Shown here: positions 1-12,635 of the stretch, in pieces
Layout of the letters: each line of letters starts with the position of its first letter
Numbering within the stretch: position 1 is the stretch's first letter
Source of the DNA: Amblyomma americanum
Lineage: Eukaryota; Arthropoda; Arachnida; Ixodida; Ixodidae
Direction: 5' to 3'
Assembly (NCBI RefSeq): GCF_052857255.1
Contig: NC_135502.1
Span: 151,217,311 to 151,281,310 of the forward strand
Length of the DNA stretch: 64,000 nucleotides
The notes under the pieces: model-generated
What the model saw: the letters and a program-made list of their open reading frames with translations, nothing else
Databases searched by the model: none
Told to the model about the DNA's origin: nothing
Translations under genes and position numbers: made by a program

Positions 1-2770
1 CATCGGAACGGGGCATGGTGGCACCGTGAGCAAGATGACATTGATGAATTATTTCGTCTTTTTGGTTCAGATTGTTGGTTTTGTACCATCTGGCTGCACT
101 GCTCATGAGATCTCCTGGATTACTGATAGCGACCTGAAAACGCTGAACAGATATAACTCCGAGAGTTACGTTTCTACAAGGAACATCGAGCAACGCGGCA
201 TCAGCCCCTGTGGGAACAGTCCTCCGCTGTCCCCGGCCCTCGGAGTAACATGGGAGCCGCTGCGACATCGAGGTCAAACTGCTTTAAACAGAGTCACGCT
301 CCGTACATCGGAACGGGGCATGGTGGCTCCGTGAGGGAGATGACGTTGAGGAACTATTTCGTCTTTTTCGGTTCAGATTGTTGGCTTTGTTCTACCTGGC
401 TGCTTTGGTCACGAGAACGCCTGGATTACTGACAGCGACCTGAAAATGCTGAACAGATGCAACACCGAGAGTTACGATGCTACAAGGAACATCGAGCAAC
501 ACGGCATCAGTCCCTGTGGGAACGGTACACTGCTGTCCACGGCCCTCGGAGTAACATGAGAGCCGCTGCGACATCGACGCCAATCTGCTTTAAACAGTCA
601 CGCTCCGTTCATCGGAACGGGGCATGGTGGCGCCGTGAGCGAGATGACGTTGAGCAACCATTTCGTCTTTTTGGTTCAGATTGTTGGCTTTGTTCTACCT
701 GGCTGCATCGGTCACGAGAACGCCTGGATTACAAACAGCGACCTGAAAACGCTGAACAGATGTAACACCGAGAGTTACGATGCTACAAGGAACATCGAGC
801 AACACGGCATTAGCCCCTTTGGGAACGGTACAGTGCTGTCCACGGCCCTCGGAGTAACATGGGAGCCGCTGCGACATCGACGTCAAACTGCTTTAAACAG
901 AGTCACGCTCCGTACATCGGAACGGGGCATGGTGGCACCGTGAGCGAGATGACATTGAGGAACTATTTCGTCTTTTCAGTTCAGATTGTTGGTTTTGTTC
1001 CACCTGGCTGCATTGCTCATGAGAAGGCCTGGATTACCGACACCGACCCGAAAACACTAAACAGACGTAACTCCGACAGTTACAATGCTACAAGGAACAT
1101 CGAGAAACGCGGCATCTGCAACTGTGGGAGCAGTACACCGCTGTCCTAGGCCGTCGGAGTAACATGGGAGCCGCTGCGACATCGACGTCAAACTGCTTTA
1201 AACCGAGTCACTCACCGTTCATCGGAACGGGGCACGGTTGCACCGTGAGCCAGATGACGTTGAGGAACTATTTCGTCTTTTCAGTTCAGATTGTTGGTTT
1301 TGTTCCACCTGGCTGCATTGCTCATGAGAAGGCCTGGATTACCGACACCGACCTGAAACACTGACAGATGTTATACGGAGAGTTACGATGCTACAAGGAA
1401 CATCGAGCAACATGGCATGAGCCCCTATTTGAACAGTCCACCGCTGTCCCCGGCCCTCGGAGCAACATGGGAGCCGCTGACACATCGACGTCAAACTGCT
1501 TTAAACACAGTCACGCCCCGTTCATCGAAACGGGCATGGTGGCGCCTTGAGCGAGATGACGTTGAGGAACTATTTCGTCTTTTTTGTTCAGATTGCTGGC
1601 TTTGTTCTACCTGGCTGCATCGGTCACGAGAACGCCTGGATTACTGACAGCGACCTGAAAATGCTGAACAGATGTAATACCGAGAGTTACGATGCTACAA
1701 GGAACATCGAGAAACACGGCATCAGCCCCTGTGGGAACGGTACACTGCTGTCCACGGCCCTCGGAGTAACATAGTAGCCGCTGCGACATCGACGTCAAAC
1801 TGCTTTAAACGAAGTAACGCTCCGTACATCGGAACGGGACATGGTGGAACCGTGAGCGAGATGACATTGAGGAAATATTTCGTCTTTTCAGTTCAGATTG
1901 TCGGTGTTGTTCCACCTGGCTGCATTGCTCATGAGAAGGCCTGGATAACCGACACCGACCTGAAACGGTGAACAGATGTAATACCGAGAGTTACGATGCT
2001 ACAAGGAACATCGAGCAACACGGCATGAACCCCTGTGGGAACAGTTCTCGGAGTAACATGGGAGCCGCTGCGACATCGACGTAAACTGCTTTAAACAGAG
2101 TCACGCTCCGTACATCGGAACGGGGCATGGTGGCACCATGACCGAGATGACGTTGAGGAACTATTTTGTATTTTTAGTTCAGATTGTTCGTTTTGTTAAA
2201 CCTGGCTGCATTGCTCATGAGAACGCCTGGATTCCCGACCACGACCTGAAGACACTAAACAGACGTAACTCCGAGAGTTACGATGCTACAATGAACATCG
2301 ATAAACATGGCATCTGCCCCTGCGGGAACAGAACACCGCTGTGCACGGCCATCTGAGTAACCTGAGAGCCGCTGCGACATCGACGTCAAACTGCGTTAAA
2401 CAGAGTCACTCATCGTTCACCGGAACGGGGCATGGTGGCACCGTGAGCGAGATGACGTTGAGGAACTCTGTCGTCTTTTTGGTTCAGATTGTTGGTTTTG
2501 TTCCACCTGGCTGCATTGCTCATGAGAACTCCTGGATTACCGACCACGACCTGAAAACACTAAACAGACGTAACTCCGAGAGTTACGATGCTACAAGGAA
2601 CATCGAACAACGCGGCATCGGCCCCTGTGAGAACAGTCCACCGCTATCACCGGCCCTCGGAGCAACATGGGAGCCGCTGCGACATCGACGTCAAATTGCT
2701 TTAAACAGAGTAAAGCTCCCTTCATCGGAACGGGACATGGTGGCGCTTTGAGCGAGATGACGTTGAGGAA
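1..2770 (+). repeat. Left segment of diverged monomers
   Basis: Ten successive GTGAGCGAG-like starts occur at 26, 331, 635, 940, 1246, 1547, 1852, 2138, 2443 and 2748, giving unit lengths of about 305, 304, 305, 306, 301, 305, 286, 305 and 305. Neighbouring units belong to different subfamilies (IGHENAW, IAHEKAW, IAHENAWIPDH). Several have broken frames, for example the type ending CCGACCTGAAACGCTGA. There is no fixed higher-order period in this stretch. Its last unit resembles the one at 25472-25799. Confidence 0.9.
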
Positions 2771-2947
2771 TATTAATAATAATAATTGGTTTTTTTTGGG
2801 AAAGGAAATGGCGCAGTATCTGTCTCATATATCGTTGGACACCTGAACCGCGCCGTAAAGGAAGGGATAAATGAGGGAGTGAAAGAAGAAAGGAAGAATA
2901 GGTGCCGTAGTGGACGGCTCCGCAATAATTTCGACCACCTGGGGATA
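2771..2947 (-). mobile_element. SINE 3' fragment, copy 1 (tick Ruka-like)
   Basis: A 177-bp non-satellite insert splits a monomer between GTTGAGGAA and ACTATTTCG. Read on the minus strand it starts at TCCCCAGGTGGTCG, passes a CT-rich block and GATACTGCGCCATTTCC, and ends in a TTA-rich tail. From memory this is the 3' body and tail of the tRNA-derived SINE abundant in ixodid ticks. The tRNA-like head with the Pol III A and B boxes is missing, so it is 5'-truncated and should be inactive. No long target-site duplication is visible; at most AA is shared by the two sides. Frames through the insert are chance. Two more copies lie at the same satellite position. Confidence 0.8.
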
Positions 2948-4657
2948 ACTATTTCGAAATTTTGGTTGAGATTGTTTGCTTTGTTCTACCTGGCTGCATC
3001 GGTCGCGAGAACGCCTGGATTACTGACAACGACCTGAAAATGCTGATCAGATGTAATACCGAGAATTACGATGCTACAAGGAACATCGAGCAACATGGCA
3101 TCAGCCCCTGTGGGAACGGAACACTGCTGTCCACGGCCCTCGGAGTAACATAGCAGCCGCTGCGACATCGACGTCAAACTGCTTTAAACAAAGTCACGCT
3201 CCGTACATCGGAACGGGACATGGTGGAACCGTGAGCGAGATGACGTTGAGGAACTATTCCGTCACTTTGGTTCTGATTGTCGCTTTTGCTCTACCAGGCT
3301 GCATTGATCACGAGAATGCCTTGATTACTGGCAGCAACCTGCAAAGGCTGTACAGCTGTAATACCGAGAGTTACGATGCTATAAGTAATACCGAGAAACA
3401 CGCATCATCCCCTGTGGGAACGGTCTACTGCTGTCCACGGCTTTCGGAGTAACATGTGAGCCGCTGCGACATCGACGCCAAACTGCTTTAAACAGAGTCA
3501 CGCTCCGTGCACCGGAACGGGGCATGGTGGCGCCGTGAGCGAGATGACGTTGAGCAACTATTTCGTCTTTTTGGTTCATATTGTTGGTTTTGATCTACTT
3601 GGCTGCATTGCTCACGAGAAGGCCTGGATTACCGACAGCGACCTGAAAACGCTGAACAGATGTAATACCGAGAGTTACGATGCTACAAGGAACATCGAGC
3701 AACACGGCATGAGCCCCTGTGGGAACAGTTCTCGGAGTAACATAGGAGCCGTGGCGACATCGACGTCAAACTGCTTAAAACAGAGTCACACTCTGTACAT
3801 CTGAACAGGGCATGGTGGCACCGTGAGCGAGATGACGTTGAGGAACTATTTCGTCTTTTTCGGTTCAGATTGTTAGCTTTGTTCTATCTGGCTGCATCGG
3901 TCACGAGAACGCCTGGATTACTATCAGCGACGTGAAAACGCTGAACAGATGTGACACTGAGAGTTACGATGTTACAAGGAACATCGAGCAACAAGGCATT
4001 AGCCCCTGTGGGAACGGTACACTGCGGTCCACGGCCCTCGGAGTAACATGGGAGCCGGTGCGACATCGACGTCAAACTGCTTTAAACCGAGTCACTCACC
4101 GGTCATCGGAGCGGGGCTTGGTGGCACCGTGAGCGAGATGACGTTGAGGAACTATTTCGTCTTTTTGGTTCAGATTGTTGGTTTTGCTCCACCTGGCTGC
4201 ATTGCTCATGAGAACTCCTGGATTACCGATAGCGACCTGAAAACGCTGAACAGATATAACTCCGAGAGTTACGTTGCTACAAGGAACATCGAGTACCACG
4301 GCATCAACCTCGGCGGGAACAGTCAACCGCTCTCCACAGCCCTCGGAGTAACATGGGAGCCGCTGAGACATCGAGGTCAAACTGCTTTAAACAGAGTCAC
4401 GCTCCGTACATCAGAACGGGGCATGGTGGCACCGTGAGCGAGGTGACGTTGATGAACTATTTCGTATTTTTAGTTCAGATTGTTGGTTTTGTTATACCTG
4501 GTTGCATTGCTCATGAGAACGCCTGGATTCCCGACCAGGAGCTGAAAACACTAAACAGACGTAACTCCGAGAGTTACGATGCTACAAGGAACATCGAACA
4601 ACGCGGCATCAGCCCCTGTGGGAACAGTCCACCGCTGTCCTCGGCCCTCGGAGCAAC
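2948..4657 (+). repeat. Diverged monomers downstream of SINE copy 1
   Basis: This stretch completes the SINE-split monomer. The next unit, from 3231, is an unusual subfamily (core VAFALPGCIDHENALIT, then NLQRLYSCNTES). Long and short units follow, including a 287-bp short form from 3535 to about 3821. The subfamily at 3231 occurs elsewhere only at 26260 and 27047, each time directly after a SINE-bearing unit, so SINE and subfamily travel together. Confidence 0.85.
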
Positions 4658-4890
4658 GTGGGAGCCGCTGCGACATCGACGTCAAACTGTTTTAAACAGA
4701 GTCACGCTCCGTTCATCGGAACGGGGCATGGTGGCGCCTTGAGCGAGATGACGTTGAGGAACTATGTCGTAATTTTGAAAATGCTGAACAGATGTAATAC
4801 CGAGAGTTACGATGCTACAAGGAACATCGAGCACCACGGCATCAGCCCCTGTGGGAACAGTCCACCGCTGTACACGGGCCTCGGAGTAAC
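4658..4890 (+). repeat. Monomer with 72-bp internal deletion
   Basis: The unit is 233 bp instead of 305. AACTATGTCGTAATTTTG runs straight into AAAATGCTGAACAG, so the segment for the signal-peptide core and HENAWITDSD is missing. The loss is 24 codons and keeps the frame. Breakpoints fall near 4778/4779. Confidence 0.85.
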
Positions 4891-4980
4891 ATAGGAGCCG
4901 CTGCGACATCGACGTCAAACTGCTTTAAACGGTGTCACGCTCCGTACATCGGAACGGGAAATGATGGAACCTTGAGCGAG

Positions 4981-5127
4981 TTCAGAAGGATAGCGGATCG
5001 GGCTAGTTGGTGCAGATTTGACATTTTCAGAAGCGCTAAAACACCGAGGACGCAGAGGGAACAGCCAGGGCAGCGCTCGTCCCTGTCTGTTCCCTCTGCG
5101 TCCTCGGTGTTTTAGCGCTTGAGCGAG
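4981..5127. mobile_element. Foldback/MITE-like insertion flanked by a 10-bp direct repeat
   Basis: About 140-147 bp of unrelated DNA interrupts a monomer between GAGCGAG and its continuation ATTACGTTGACGAAC. CTTGAGCGAG occurs at 4971-4980 and again at 5118-5127, and could be a target-site duplication; its first three bases overlap the palindrome end, so the true length may be 7-10 bp. The insert holds GGATCGGGCTAGTTGGTGCA and then a long perfect palindrome. It has no coding capacity. From memory both parts resemble interspersed repeats in tick genomes; this needs a database search. Confidence 0.7.
5031..5120. repeat. 34-bp perfect inverted repeat (hairpin)
   Basis: The left arm 5031-5064 (AAGCGCTAAAACACCGAGGA...GGAACAG) is the exact reverse complement of 5087-5120. 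After one mismatch (5065/5086) five further pairs extend the stem (5066-5070 with 5081-5085), leaving a 10-nt loop at 5071-5080. As single-stranded DNA or RNA this would form a very stable stem of about 40 bp. Confidence 0.95.
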
Positions 5128-5559
5128 ATTACGTTGACGAACTATTTCGTCTTTTCAGTTTAGATTGTTGGTTTTGTTCCATCTGGCTGCATTGCTCATG
5201 AGAAGGCCTGGATTGCCGACACCGACCTGAAACGCTGAACAGATGTAACTCCGGGAGTTACGATGCTACAAGGAACATCGAGCAACATGGCATCAGCCCC
5301 TGAGGGAACAGTCCACCGCTGTACACGGGGCTCGGAGTAACTTGGGAGCCGCTGCGACATCGACGCCAAGCTTCTTTAAACAGTCACGCTCCGTTCATCG
5401 GAACGGGGCACGGTGGCGCCTTGAGCGAGATGACGTTGAGCAACTATTTCGTCTTTTTGGTTCAGATTGTTGGCTTTGTTCTACCTGGCTGCATCGGTCG
5501 CGAGAACGCCTGGATTACTGACAGCGACCTGAAAATGCTGAACAGATGTAACACCGAGA
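5128..5559 (+). repeat. Diverged monomers after the foldback insert
   Basis: The interrupted monomer resumes (a TTTAGATTG change puts a stop in the signal-peptide frame), followed by the unit beginning near 5421 (IGRENAWITDSDLKMLNRC). Nothing but satellite is seen. Confidence 0.85.
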
Positions 5560-6180
5560 GTTACGATGCTACAAGGAACATCGAGCAACACGGCATTAGC
5601 CCATGTGGGAACGGTACACTGCTGTCCAAGGCCCTCGGAGTAACATGGGAGCCGCTGCGTTGTCGACGTCAAACTGCTTTAAACAGAGTCACGCTCCGTA
5701 CATCGGAACGGGGCATGGTGGCACCGTAACCGATATGACGTTTAGGAACTATTTCGTATTTTTAGCTCATATTGTTCGTTTTGTTAAACCTGGCTGCATT
5801 GCTCATGAGAACGCCTGGATTCCCGACCACGACCTAAAAACACTAACAGATGCAACTCCTAGAGTTACGATGCTACAAGGAGCATCGAGAAACGCGGCAT
5901 CTGCCCCTATGGGAACAGTACACCGCTGTCCACGGCTGTCGGAGTAACATGGGAGCCGCTGCGACATCGACGTCAAACTGCTTTAAACCGAGTCACTCAC
6001 CGTTCATCGGAACGGGGCACGGTGGCACCGTGAGCCAGATGACGTTGAGGAACAATTTCGTCTTTTCAGTTCAGATTGTTGGTTTTGTTCCACCTGGCTG
6101 CATTGCTCATGAGAAGGCCTGGATTACCGACACCGACCTGAAACGCTGACAGATGTTATACCGAGAGTTACAATGCTACA
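5560..6180 (+). repeat. Left copy of a segment repeated at 27795-28415
   Basis: The order of units, their unusual frameshift (CACTAACAGA for CACTAAACAGA) and the following IAHEKAW unit match 27795-28415 at a constant offset of 22,235 bp. The two copies lie on either side of the regular core. Confidence 0.85.
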
Positions 6181-6538
6181 AGGAACATCGAGCAACATGG
6201 CATGAGCCCCTATTTGAACAGTTCTCGGAGTAACATGGGAGCCGCTGCGACATCGACGTAAAACTCCTTAAAACAGAGTCACGCTCGTTACATCTGAACA
6301 AGGCATGGTGGCACCGTGAGAGAGATGACGTTGAGGAACTATTTCGTATTTTTGGGTCAGATTTTTGGGTTTGTTCTACCTGGCTGCATTGCTCATGAGA
6401 ACGCCTGGATTCCCGACCACGACCTGAAGACATAAACAGACGTAACTCCAAGAGTTACGATGCTACAAGGAACATCGAGAAACGCGGCATCTGCCCCAGT
6501 GGGAACAGTACACCGCTCTCCCCGGCCGTCGGAGTAAC
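6181..6538 (+). repeat. Diverged monomers bordering the regular core
   Basis: A short-class junction (TTGAACAGTTCTCGG) and one ~301-bp unit from 6319 with a 1-bp loss near 6435. No insert or gene is seen. Confidence 0.85.
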
Positions 6539-8367
6539 ATGGGAGCCGCTGCAACATTGACGTCAAACTGCTTTAAACCGAGTCACTCACCGTTCATCGG
6601 AACGGGGCATGGTGGCACCGTGAGCGAGATGACGTTGAGGAACTATTTCGTCTTTTTGGTTCAGATTGTTAATTTTGTCCTACCTGGCTGTATTGCTCAT
6701 GAGAACGCCTGGATTACTGACAGCGACCTGAAAACGCTGAACAGATGTAACTCCGAAAGTTACGATGCTACAAGGAACATCGAGCAACACGGCATCAGCC
6801 CAGGCGGGAACAGTCCTCTGCTCTCCACAGCCCTCGGAGTAACATGGGAGCCGCTGCGACATCGAGGTCAAACTGCTTTAAACAGAGTCATGCTCCGTAC
6901 ATCGGAACGGGGCATGGTGGCTGCGTGAGCGAGATGACGTTTAGAAACTATTTCGTATTTTTAGTTCAGATTGTTGGTTTTGTTATACCTGATTGCATTG
7001 CTCATGAGAACGCCTGGATTCCCGACCACGACCTGAAAACACTAAACAGACGTAACTCCGAGAGTTACGATGCTACAAGGAACATCGAACAACGCGGCAT
7101 CAGCCCCTGTCGGAACAGCCCACCGCTGTCCCCGGCCCTCGGAGCAACATGGGAGCCGCTGCGACATCGACGTCAAACTGCTTTAAACAGAGTCACGCTC
7201 CGTTCATCGGAACGGGGCATGGTAGCACCGTGAGAGAGATGACGTTGAGGAACTGTTTCGTCTTTTTGGTTTAGATTGTTGGCTTTGTTCTACCTGGCTG
7301 CATTGGTCACGAGAACGCCTTGATTAGTTACAGCGACCTGAAAACGCTTAACAGATGTAACTCCGAAAGTTACGATGCTACAAGGAACATCCAGGAACAC
7401 GGCATCAGCCCCTGTGGGAACAGTCCACCGCTGTGCACGGCCCTCGGTGTAACATGGGAGCCGCTGCGACATCGACGTCAAACTGCTTTAAACCGAGTCA
7501 CTCACCGTTCATCGGAACGGGGCATTGTGGCACCGTGAGCAAGATGACATTGAGGAATTATTTCGTCTTTTTGGTTCAGATTGTTGGTTTTGTACCATCT
7601 GGCTGCACTGCTCATGAGAACTCCTGGATTACCGATAGCGACCTGAAAACGCTGAACAGATGTAACTCCGAGAGTTACGTTGCTACAACGAACATCGAGA
7701 AACACGGCATCAGCCTCGGCGGGAACAGAACACCGCTCTCCACAGCCCTCGGAGTAACATGGGAGCCGCTGCGACATCGACGTCAAACTGCTTTAAACCG
7801 AGTCACTCACCGTTCATCGGAACGGGGCATGGTGGCACCGTGAGCGAGATGACGTTGAGGAACTATTTCGTCTTTTGGTTCAGATTGTTGGTTTTGTTCC
7901 ACCTGGCTGCATTGCTCATGAGAACTCCTGGATTACCGATAGCGACCTGAAAACGCTGAACAGATATAACTCCGAGAGTTACGTTGCTATAAGGAACATC
8001 GAGCAACGCGGCATCAGCCCCTGTGGGAACAGTCCTCCGCTGTCCCCGGCCCTCGGAGTAACATGGGAGCCGCTGCGAAATCAACGTCAAACTGCTTTAA
8101 ACAGAGTCACGCTCCGTACATCAGAAGGGGGCATAGGGGCACCGTGAGCGACATGACGTTGAGAAACTATTTCGTATTTTTAGTTCAGATTGTTGGATTT
8201 GTTATACCTGGTTGCATTGCTCATGAGAACGCCTGGATTCCCGACCACGACCTGAAAACACTAAACAGACGTAACTCCGAGAGTTACGATGATACAAGGA
8301 ACATCGAGAAACGCGGCATCTGCCCCAGTGGGAACAGTACACCGCTCTCCCCGGCCGTCGGAGTAAC
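6539..8367 (+). repeat. Six-monomer block preceding the HOR core (G-H-C-D-E-F)
   Basis: The unit order is the same as in the core except that two monomers are replaced by a single one, C (7149-7453). C begins like I/K (GGTTTAGATTGTTGGC, IGHENA) and ends like J (NIQEHGISPCGN, LCTAL), as expected from unequal exchange between adjacent units. Length is five 305-bp units plus one 304-bp E unit. Divergence from the core is higher than between core blocks. Confidence 0.85.
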
Positions 8368-10501
8368 ATGGGAGCCGCTGCAACATCGACGTCAAACTGC
8401 TTTAAACCGAATCACTCACCGTTCATCGGAACGGGGCATGGTGGCACCATGAGCGAGATGACGTTGAGGAACTATTTCGTCTTTTTGGTTCAGATTGTTG
8501 GTTTTGTCCTACCTGGCTGTATTGCTCATGAGAATGCCTGGATTACTGACAGCGACCTGAAAACGCTGAACAGGTGTAACTCCGAAGGTTACGATGCTAC
8601 AAGGAACATCGAGCAACACGGCATCAGCCCAGGCGGGAACAGTCCTCCGCTCTCCACAGCCCTCGGAGTAACAAGGGAGCCGCTGCGACATCGAGGTCAA
8701 ACTGCTTTAAACATAGTCACGCTCCGTACATCGGAACGGTGCATGGTGGCTGCGTGAGCGAGATGACGTTGAGAAACTATTTCGTATTTTTAGTTCAGAT
8801 TGTTGGTTTTGTTATACCTGGTTGCATTGCTCATGAGAACGCCTGGATTCCCGACCACAACCTGAAAACACTAAACAGACGTAACTCCGAGAGTTACGAT
8901 GCTACAAGGAACATCGAACAACGCGGCATAAGCCCCTGTCGGAACAGCCCACCGCTGTCCCCGGCCCTCGGAGCAACATGGGAGCCGCTGCGACATCGAC
9001 GTCAAACTGCTTTAAACAGAGTCACGCTCCGTTCATCGGAACGGGGCATGGTAGCACCGTGAGAGAGATGACGTTGAGGAACTGTTTCGTCTTTTTGGTT
9101 TAGATTGTTGGCTTTGTTCTACCTGGCTGCATTGGTCACGAGAACGCCTGGATTACTGACAGCGACCTGAAAATGCTGAACAGATGTAACACCGAGAGTT
9201 ACGATGCTACAAGGAACATAGAGCAACACGGCATTAGCCCATGTGGGAACGGTACACTGCTGTCCAAGGCCCTCGGAGTAACATGGGAGCCGCTGCAACA
9301 TCGACGTCAAACTGCTTTAAACCGAGTCACTCACCGCTCATCGCAACGGGGCATGGTGGCACCGTGAGCGAGATGACGTTGAGGAACTATTTCGTCTTTT
9401 TGGTTCAGGTTGTTGGTTTTGTCCTACCTGGCTGTATTGCTCATGAGAACGCCTGGATTACCGACAGCGACCTGAAAACGCTTAACAGATGTAACTCCGA
9501 AAGTTACGATGCTACAAGGAACATCCAGGAACACGGCATCAGCCCCTGTGGGAACAGTCCACCGCTGTGCACGGCCCTCGGAGTAACATGGGAGCCGCTG
9601 CGACATCGACGTCAAACTGCTTTAAACCGAGTCACTCACCGTTCATCGGAAAGGGGCATTGTGGCACCGTGAGCAAGATGACATTGAGGAATTATTTCGT
9701 CTTTTTGGTTCAGATTGTTGGTTTTGTACCATCTCGCTGCACTGCTCATGAGAACTCCTGGATTACCGATAGCGACCTGAAAACTCTGAACAGATGTAAC
9801 TCCGAGAGTTACGTTGCTACAACGAACATCGAGAAACACGGCATCAGCCTCGGCGGGAACAGAACACCGCTCTCCACAGCCCTCGGAGTAACATGGGAGC
9901 CGCTGCGACATCGACGTCAAACTGCTTTAAACCGAGTCACTCACCGTTCATCGGAACGGGGCATGGTGGCACCGTGAGCGAGATGACGTTGAGGAACTAT
10001 TTCGTCTTTTGGTTCAGATTGTTGGTTTTGTTCCACCTGGCTGCATTGCTCATGAGAACTCCTGGATTACCGATAGCGACCTGAAAACGCTGAACAGATA
10101 TAACTCCGAGAGTTACGTTGCTATAAGGAACATCGAGCAACGCGGCATCAGCCCCTGTGGGAACAGTCCTCCGCTGTCCCCGGCCCTCGGAGTAACATGG
10201 GAGCCGCTGCGAAATCAACGTCAAACTGCTTTAAACAGAGTCACGCTCCGTACATCGGAAGGGGGCATAGGGGCACCGTGAGCGAGATGACGTTGAGAAA
10301 CTATTTCGTATTTTTAGTTCAGATTGTTGGATTTGTTATACCTGGTTGCATTGCTCATGAGAACGCCTGGATTCCCGACCACGACCTGAAAACACTAAAC
10401 AGACGTAACTCCGAGAGTTACGATGCTACAAGGAACATCGAGAAACGCGGCATCTGCCCCAGTGGGAACAGTACACCGCTCTCCCCGGCCGTCGGAGTAA
10501 C
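8368..10501 (+). repeat. HOR block 1, first 7-mer (G-H-I-J-D-E-F), 2,134 bp
   Basis: Monomers start at 8368, 8673, 8978, 9283, 9588, 9893 and 10197. E is 304 bp because its T-run has four T (TCTTTTGG) instead of five. Type marks: G has NSEGYDATRN and GVTREPL; H has the IPDHNLKTLNRRNS core; I carries a stop (GGTTTAGATTG); J has NIQEHG; D has SGCTAHENSW or its variant and SLGGNRTPL; F has EKRGICPSGNSTPL. The order recurs exactly at 13853 and 19927. Confidence 0.95.
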
Positions 10502-12635
10502 ATGGGAGCCGCTGCAACATCGACGTCAAACTGCTTTAAACCGAATCACTCACCGTTCATCGGAACGGGGCATGGTGGCACCATGAGCGAGATGACGTTG
10601 AGGAACTATTTCGTCTTTTTGGTTCAGATTGTTGGTTTTGTCCTACCTGGCTGTATTGCTCATGAGAATGCCTGGATTACTGACAGCGACCTGAAAACGC
10701 TGAACAGGTGTAACTCCGAAGGTTACGATGCTACAAGGAACATCGAGCAACACGGCATCAGCCCAGGCGGGAACAGTCCTCCGCTCTCCACAGCCCTCGG
10801 AGTAACAAGGGAGCCGCTGCGACATCGAGGTCAAACTGCTTTAAACAGAGTCACGCTCCGTACATCGGAACGGTGCATGGTGGCTGCGTGAGCGAGATGA
10901 CGTTGAGAAACTATTTCGTATTTTTAGTTCAGATTGTTGGTTTTGTTATACCTGGTTGCATTGCTCATGAGAACGCCTGGATTCCCGACCACAACCTGAA
11001 AACACTAAACAGACGTAACTCCGAGAGTTACGATGCTACAAGGAAGATCGAACAACGCGGCATCAGCCCCTGTCGGAACAGCCCACCGCTGTCCCCGGCC
11101 CTCGGAGCAACATGGGAGCCGCTGCGACATCGACGTCAAACTGCTTTAAACAGAGTCACGCTCCGTTCATCGGAACGGGGCATGGTAGCACCGTGAGAGA
11201 GATGACGTTGAGGAACTGTTTCGTCTTTTTGGTTTAGATTGTTGGCTTTGTTCTACCTGGCTGCATTGGTCACGAGAACGCCTGGATTAGTAACAGCGAC
11301 CTGAAAACGCTGAACAGATGTAACAACGAGAGTTACGATGCTACAAGGAACATCGAGCAACACGGCATTAGCCCCTGTGGGAACTGTACACTGCTGTCCA
11401 CGGCCCACGGAGTAACATGAGAGCCGCTGCGACGTCGACGTCAAACTGCAATAAACAGAGTCACGCTCCGTACATCGGAACGGGGCATGGTGGCACCGTG
11501 ACCGATATGACGTTTAGGAACTATTTCGTAGTTTTAGCTCAGATTGTTCGTTTTGTTAAACCTGGCTGCATTGCTCATGAGAACGCCTGGATTCCCGACC
11601 ACGACCTAAAAACAGTAAAGAGACGTAACTCCTACAGTTACGATGCTACAAGGAACATCGAGAAACGCGGCATCTGCCCCTGTAATAACAGTACACCGCT
11701 GTCCCCGGCCGAGGGAGTAACATGGGAGCCGCTGCGACATCGACGTCAAACTGCTTTAAACCGAGTCACTCACCGTTCATCGGAACGGGGCATGGTGGCA
11801 CCGTGAGCGAGATGACGTTGAGGAATTATTTCGTCTTTTTGGTTCAGATTGTTGGTTTTGTACCATCTGGCTGCACTGCTCATGAGAACTCCTGGATTAC
11901 CGATAGCGACCTGAAAACGCTGAACAGATGTAACTCCGAGAGTTACGTTGCTACAACGAAGATCGAGAAACACGGCATCAGCCTCGGCGCGAACAGAACA
12001 CCGCTCTCCACAGCCCTCGGAGTAACATGGGAGCCGCTGCGACATCGACGTCAAACTGCTTTAAACCGAGTCACTCACCGTTCATCGGAACGGGGCATGG
12101 TGGCACCGTGAGCGAGATGACGTTGAGGAACTATTTCGTCTTTTGGTTCAGATTGTTGGTTTTGTTCCACCTGGCTGCATTGCTCATTAGAACTCCTGAA
12201 TTACCGATAGCGACCTGAAAACGCTGAACAGATATAACTTCGAGAGTTACGTTGCTATAAGGAACATCGAGCAACGCGGCATCAGCCCCTGTGGGAACAG
12301 TCCTCCGCTGTCCCCGGCCCTCGGAGTAACATGGGAGCCGCTGCGAAATCAACGTCAAACTGCTTTAAACAGAGTCACGCTCCGTACATCGGAACGGGGC
12401 ATAGGGGTACCGTGAGCGAGATGACGTTGAGAAACTATTTCGTGTTTTTAGTTCAGATTGTTGGATTTGTTATACCTGGTTGCATTGCTCATGAGAACGC
12501 CTGGATTCCCGACCACGACCTGAAAACACTAAACAGACGTAACTCCGAGAGTTACGATGCTACAAGGAACATCGACAAACGCGGCATCTGCCCCAGTGGG
12601 AACAGTACACCGCTCTCCCCGGCCGTCGGAGTAAC
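10502..12635 (+). repeat. HOR block 1, second 7-mer (G-H-K-L-D-E-F), 2,134 bp
   Basis: Same length and plan as the preceding 7-mer, but positions 3 and 4 are K (11112-11416, KTLNRCNNES, GNCTLLSTAH) and L (11417-11721, TDMTFRNYFVVLAQIVRFVK) instead of I and J. The two 7-mers therefore share five monomer types and differ in two. It recurs at 15987 and 22061. Confidence 0.95.

Noticed and set aside
2786..3037. 83-codon frame over the SINE fragment
   Set aside because: It crosses from SINE into satellite and repeats with the duplicated SINE copies (26602-26853); it is a chance frame in a truncated retroelement.
5031..5120. Rho-independent terminator or microRNA precursor
   Set aside because: The stem is far too long and perfect and the host is eukaryotic; it fits a foldback element. 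A miRNA role cannot be supported from sequence alone.
11450..11455. AATAAA poly(A) signal in L-type monomers
   Set aside because: It arises from a small change of GCTTTAAAC to GCAATAAAC in one monomer type and recurs only because that type is copied; no transcript unit leads to it.
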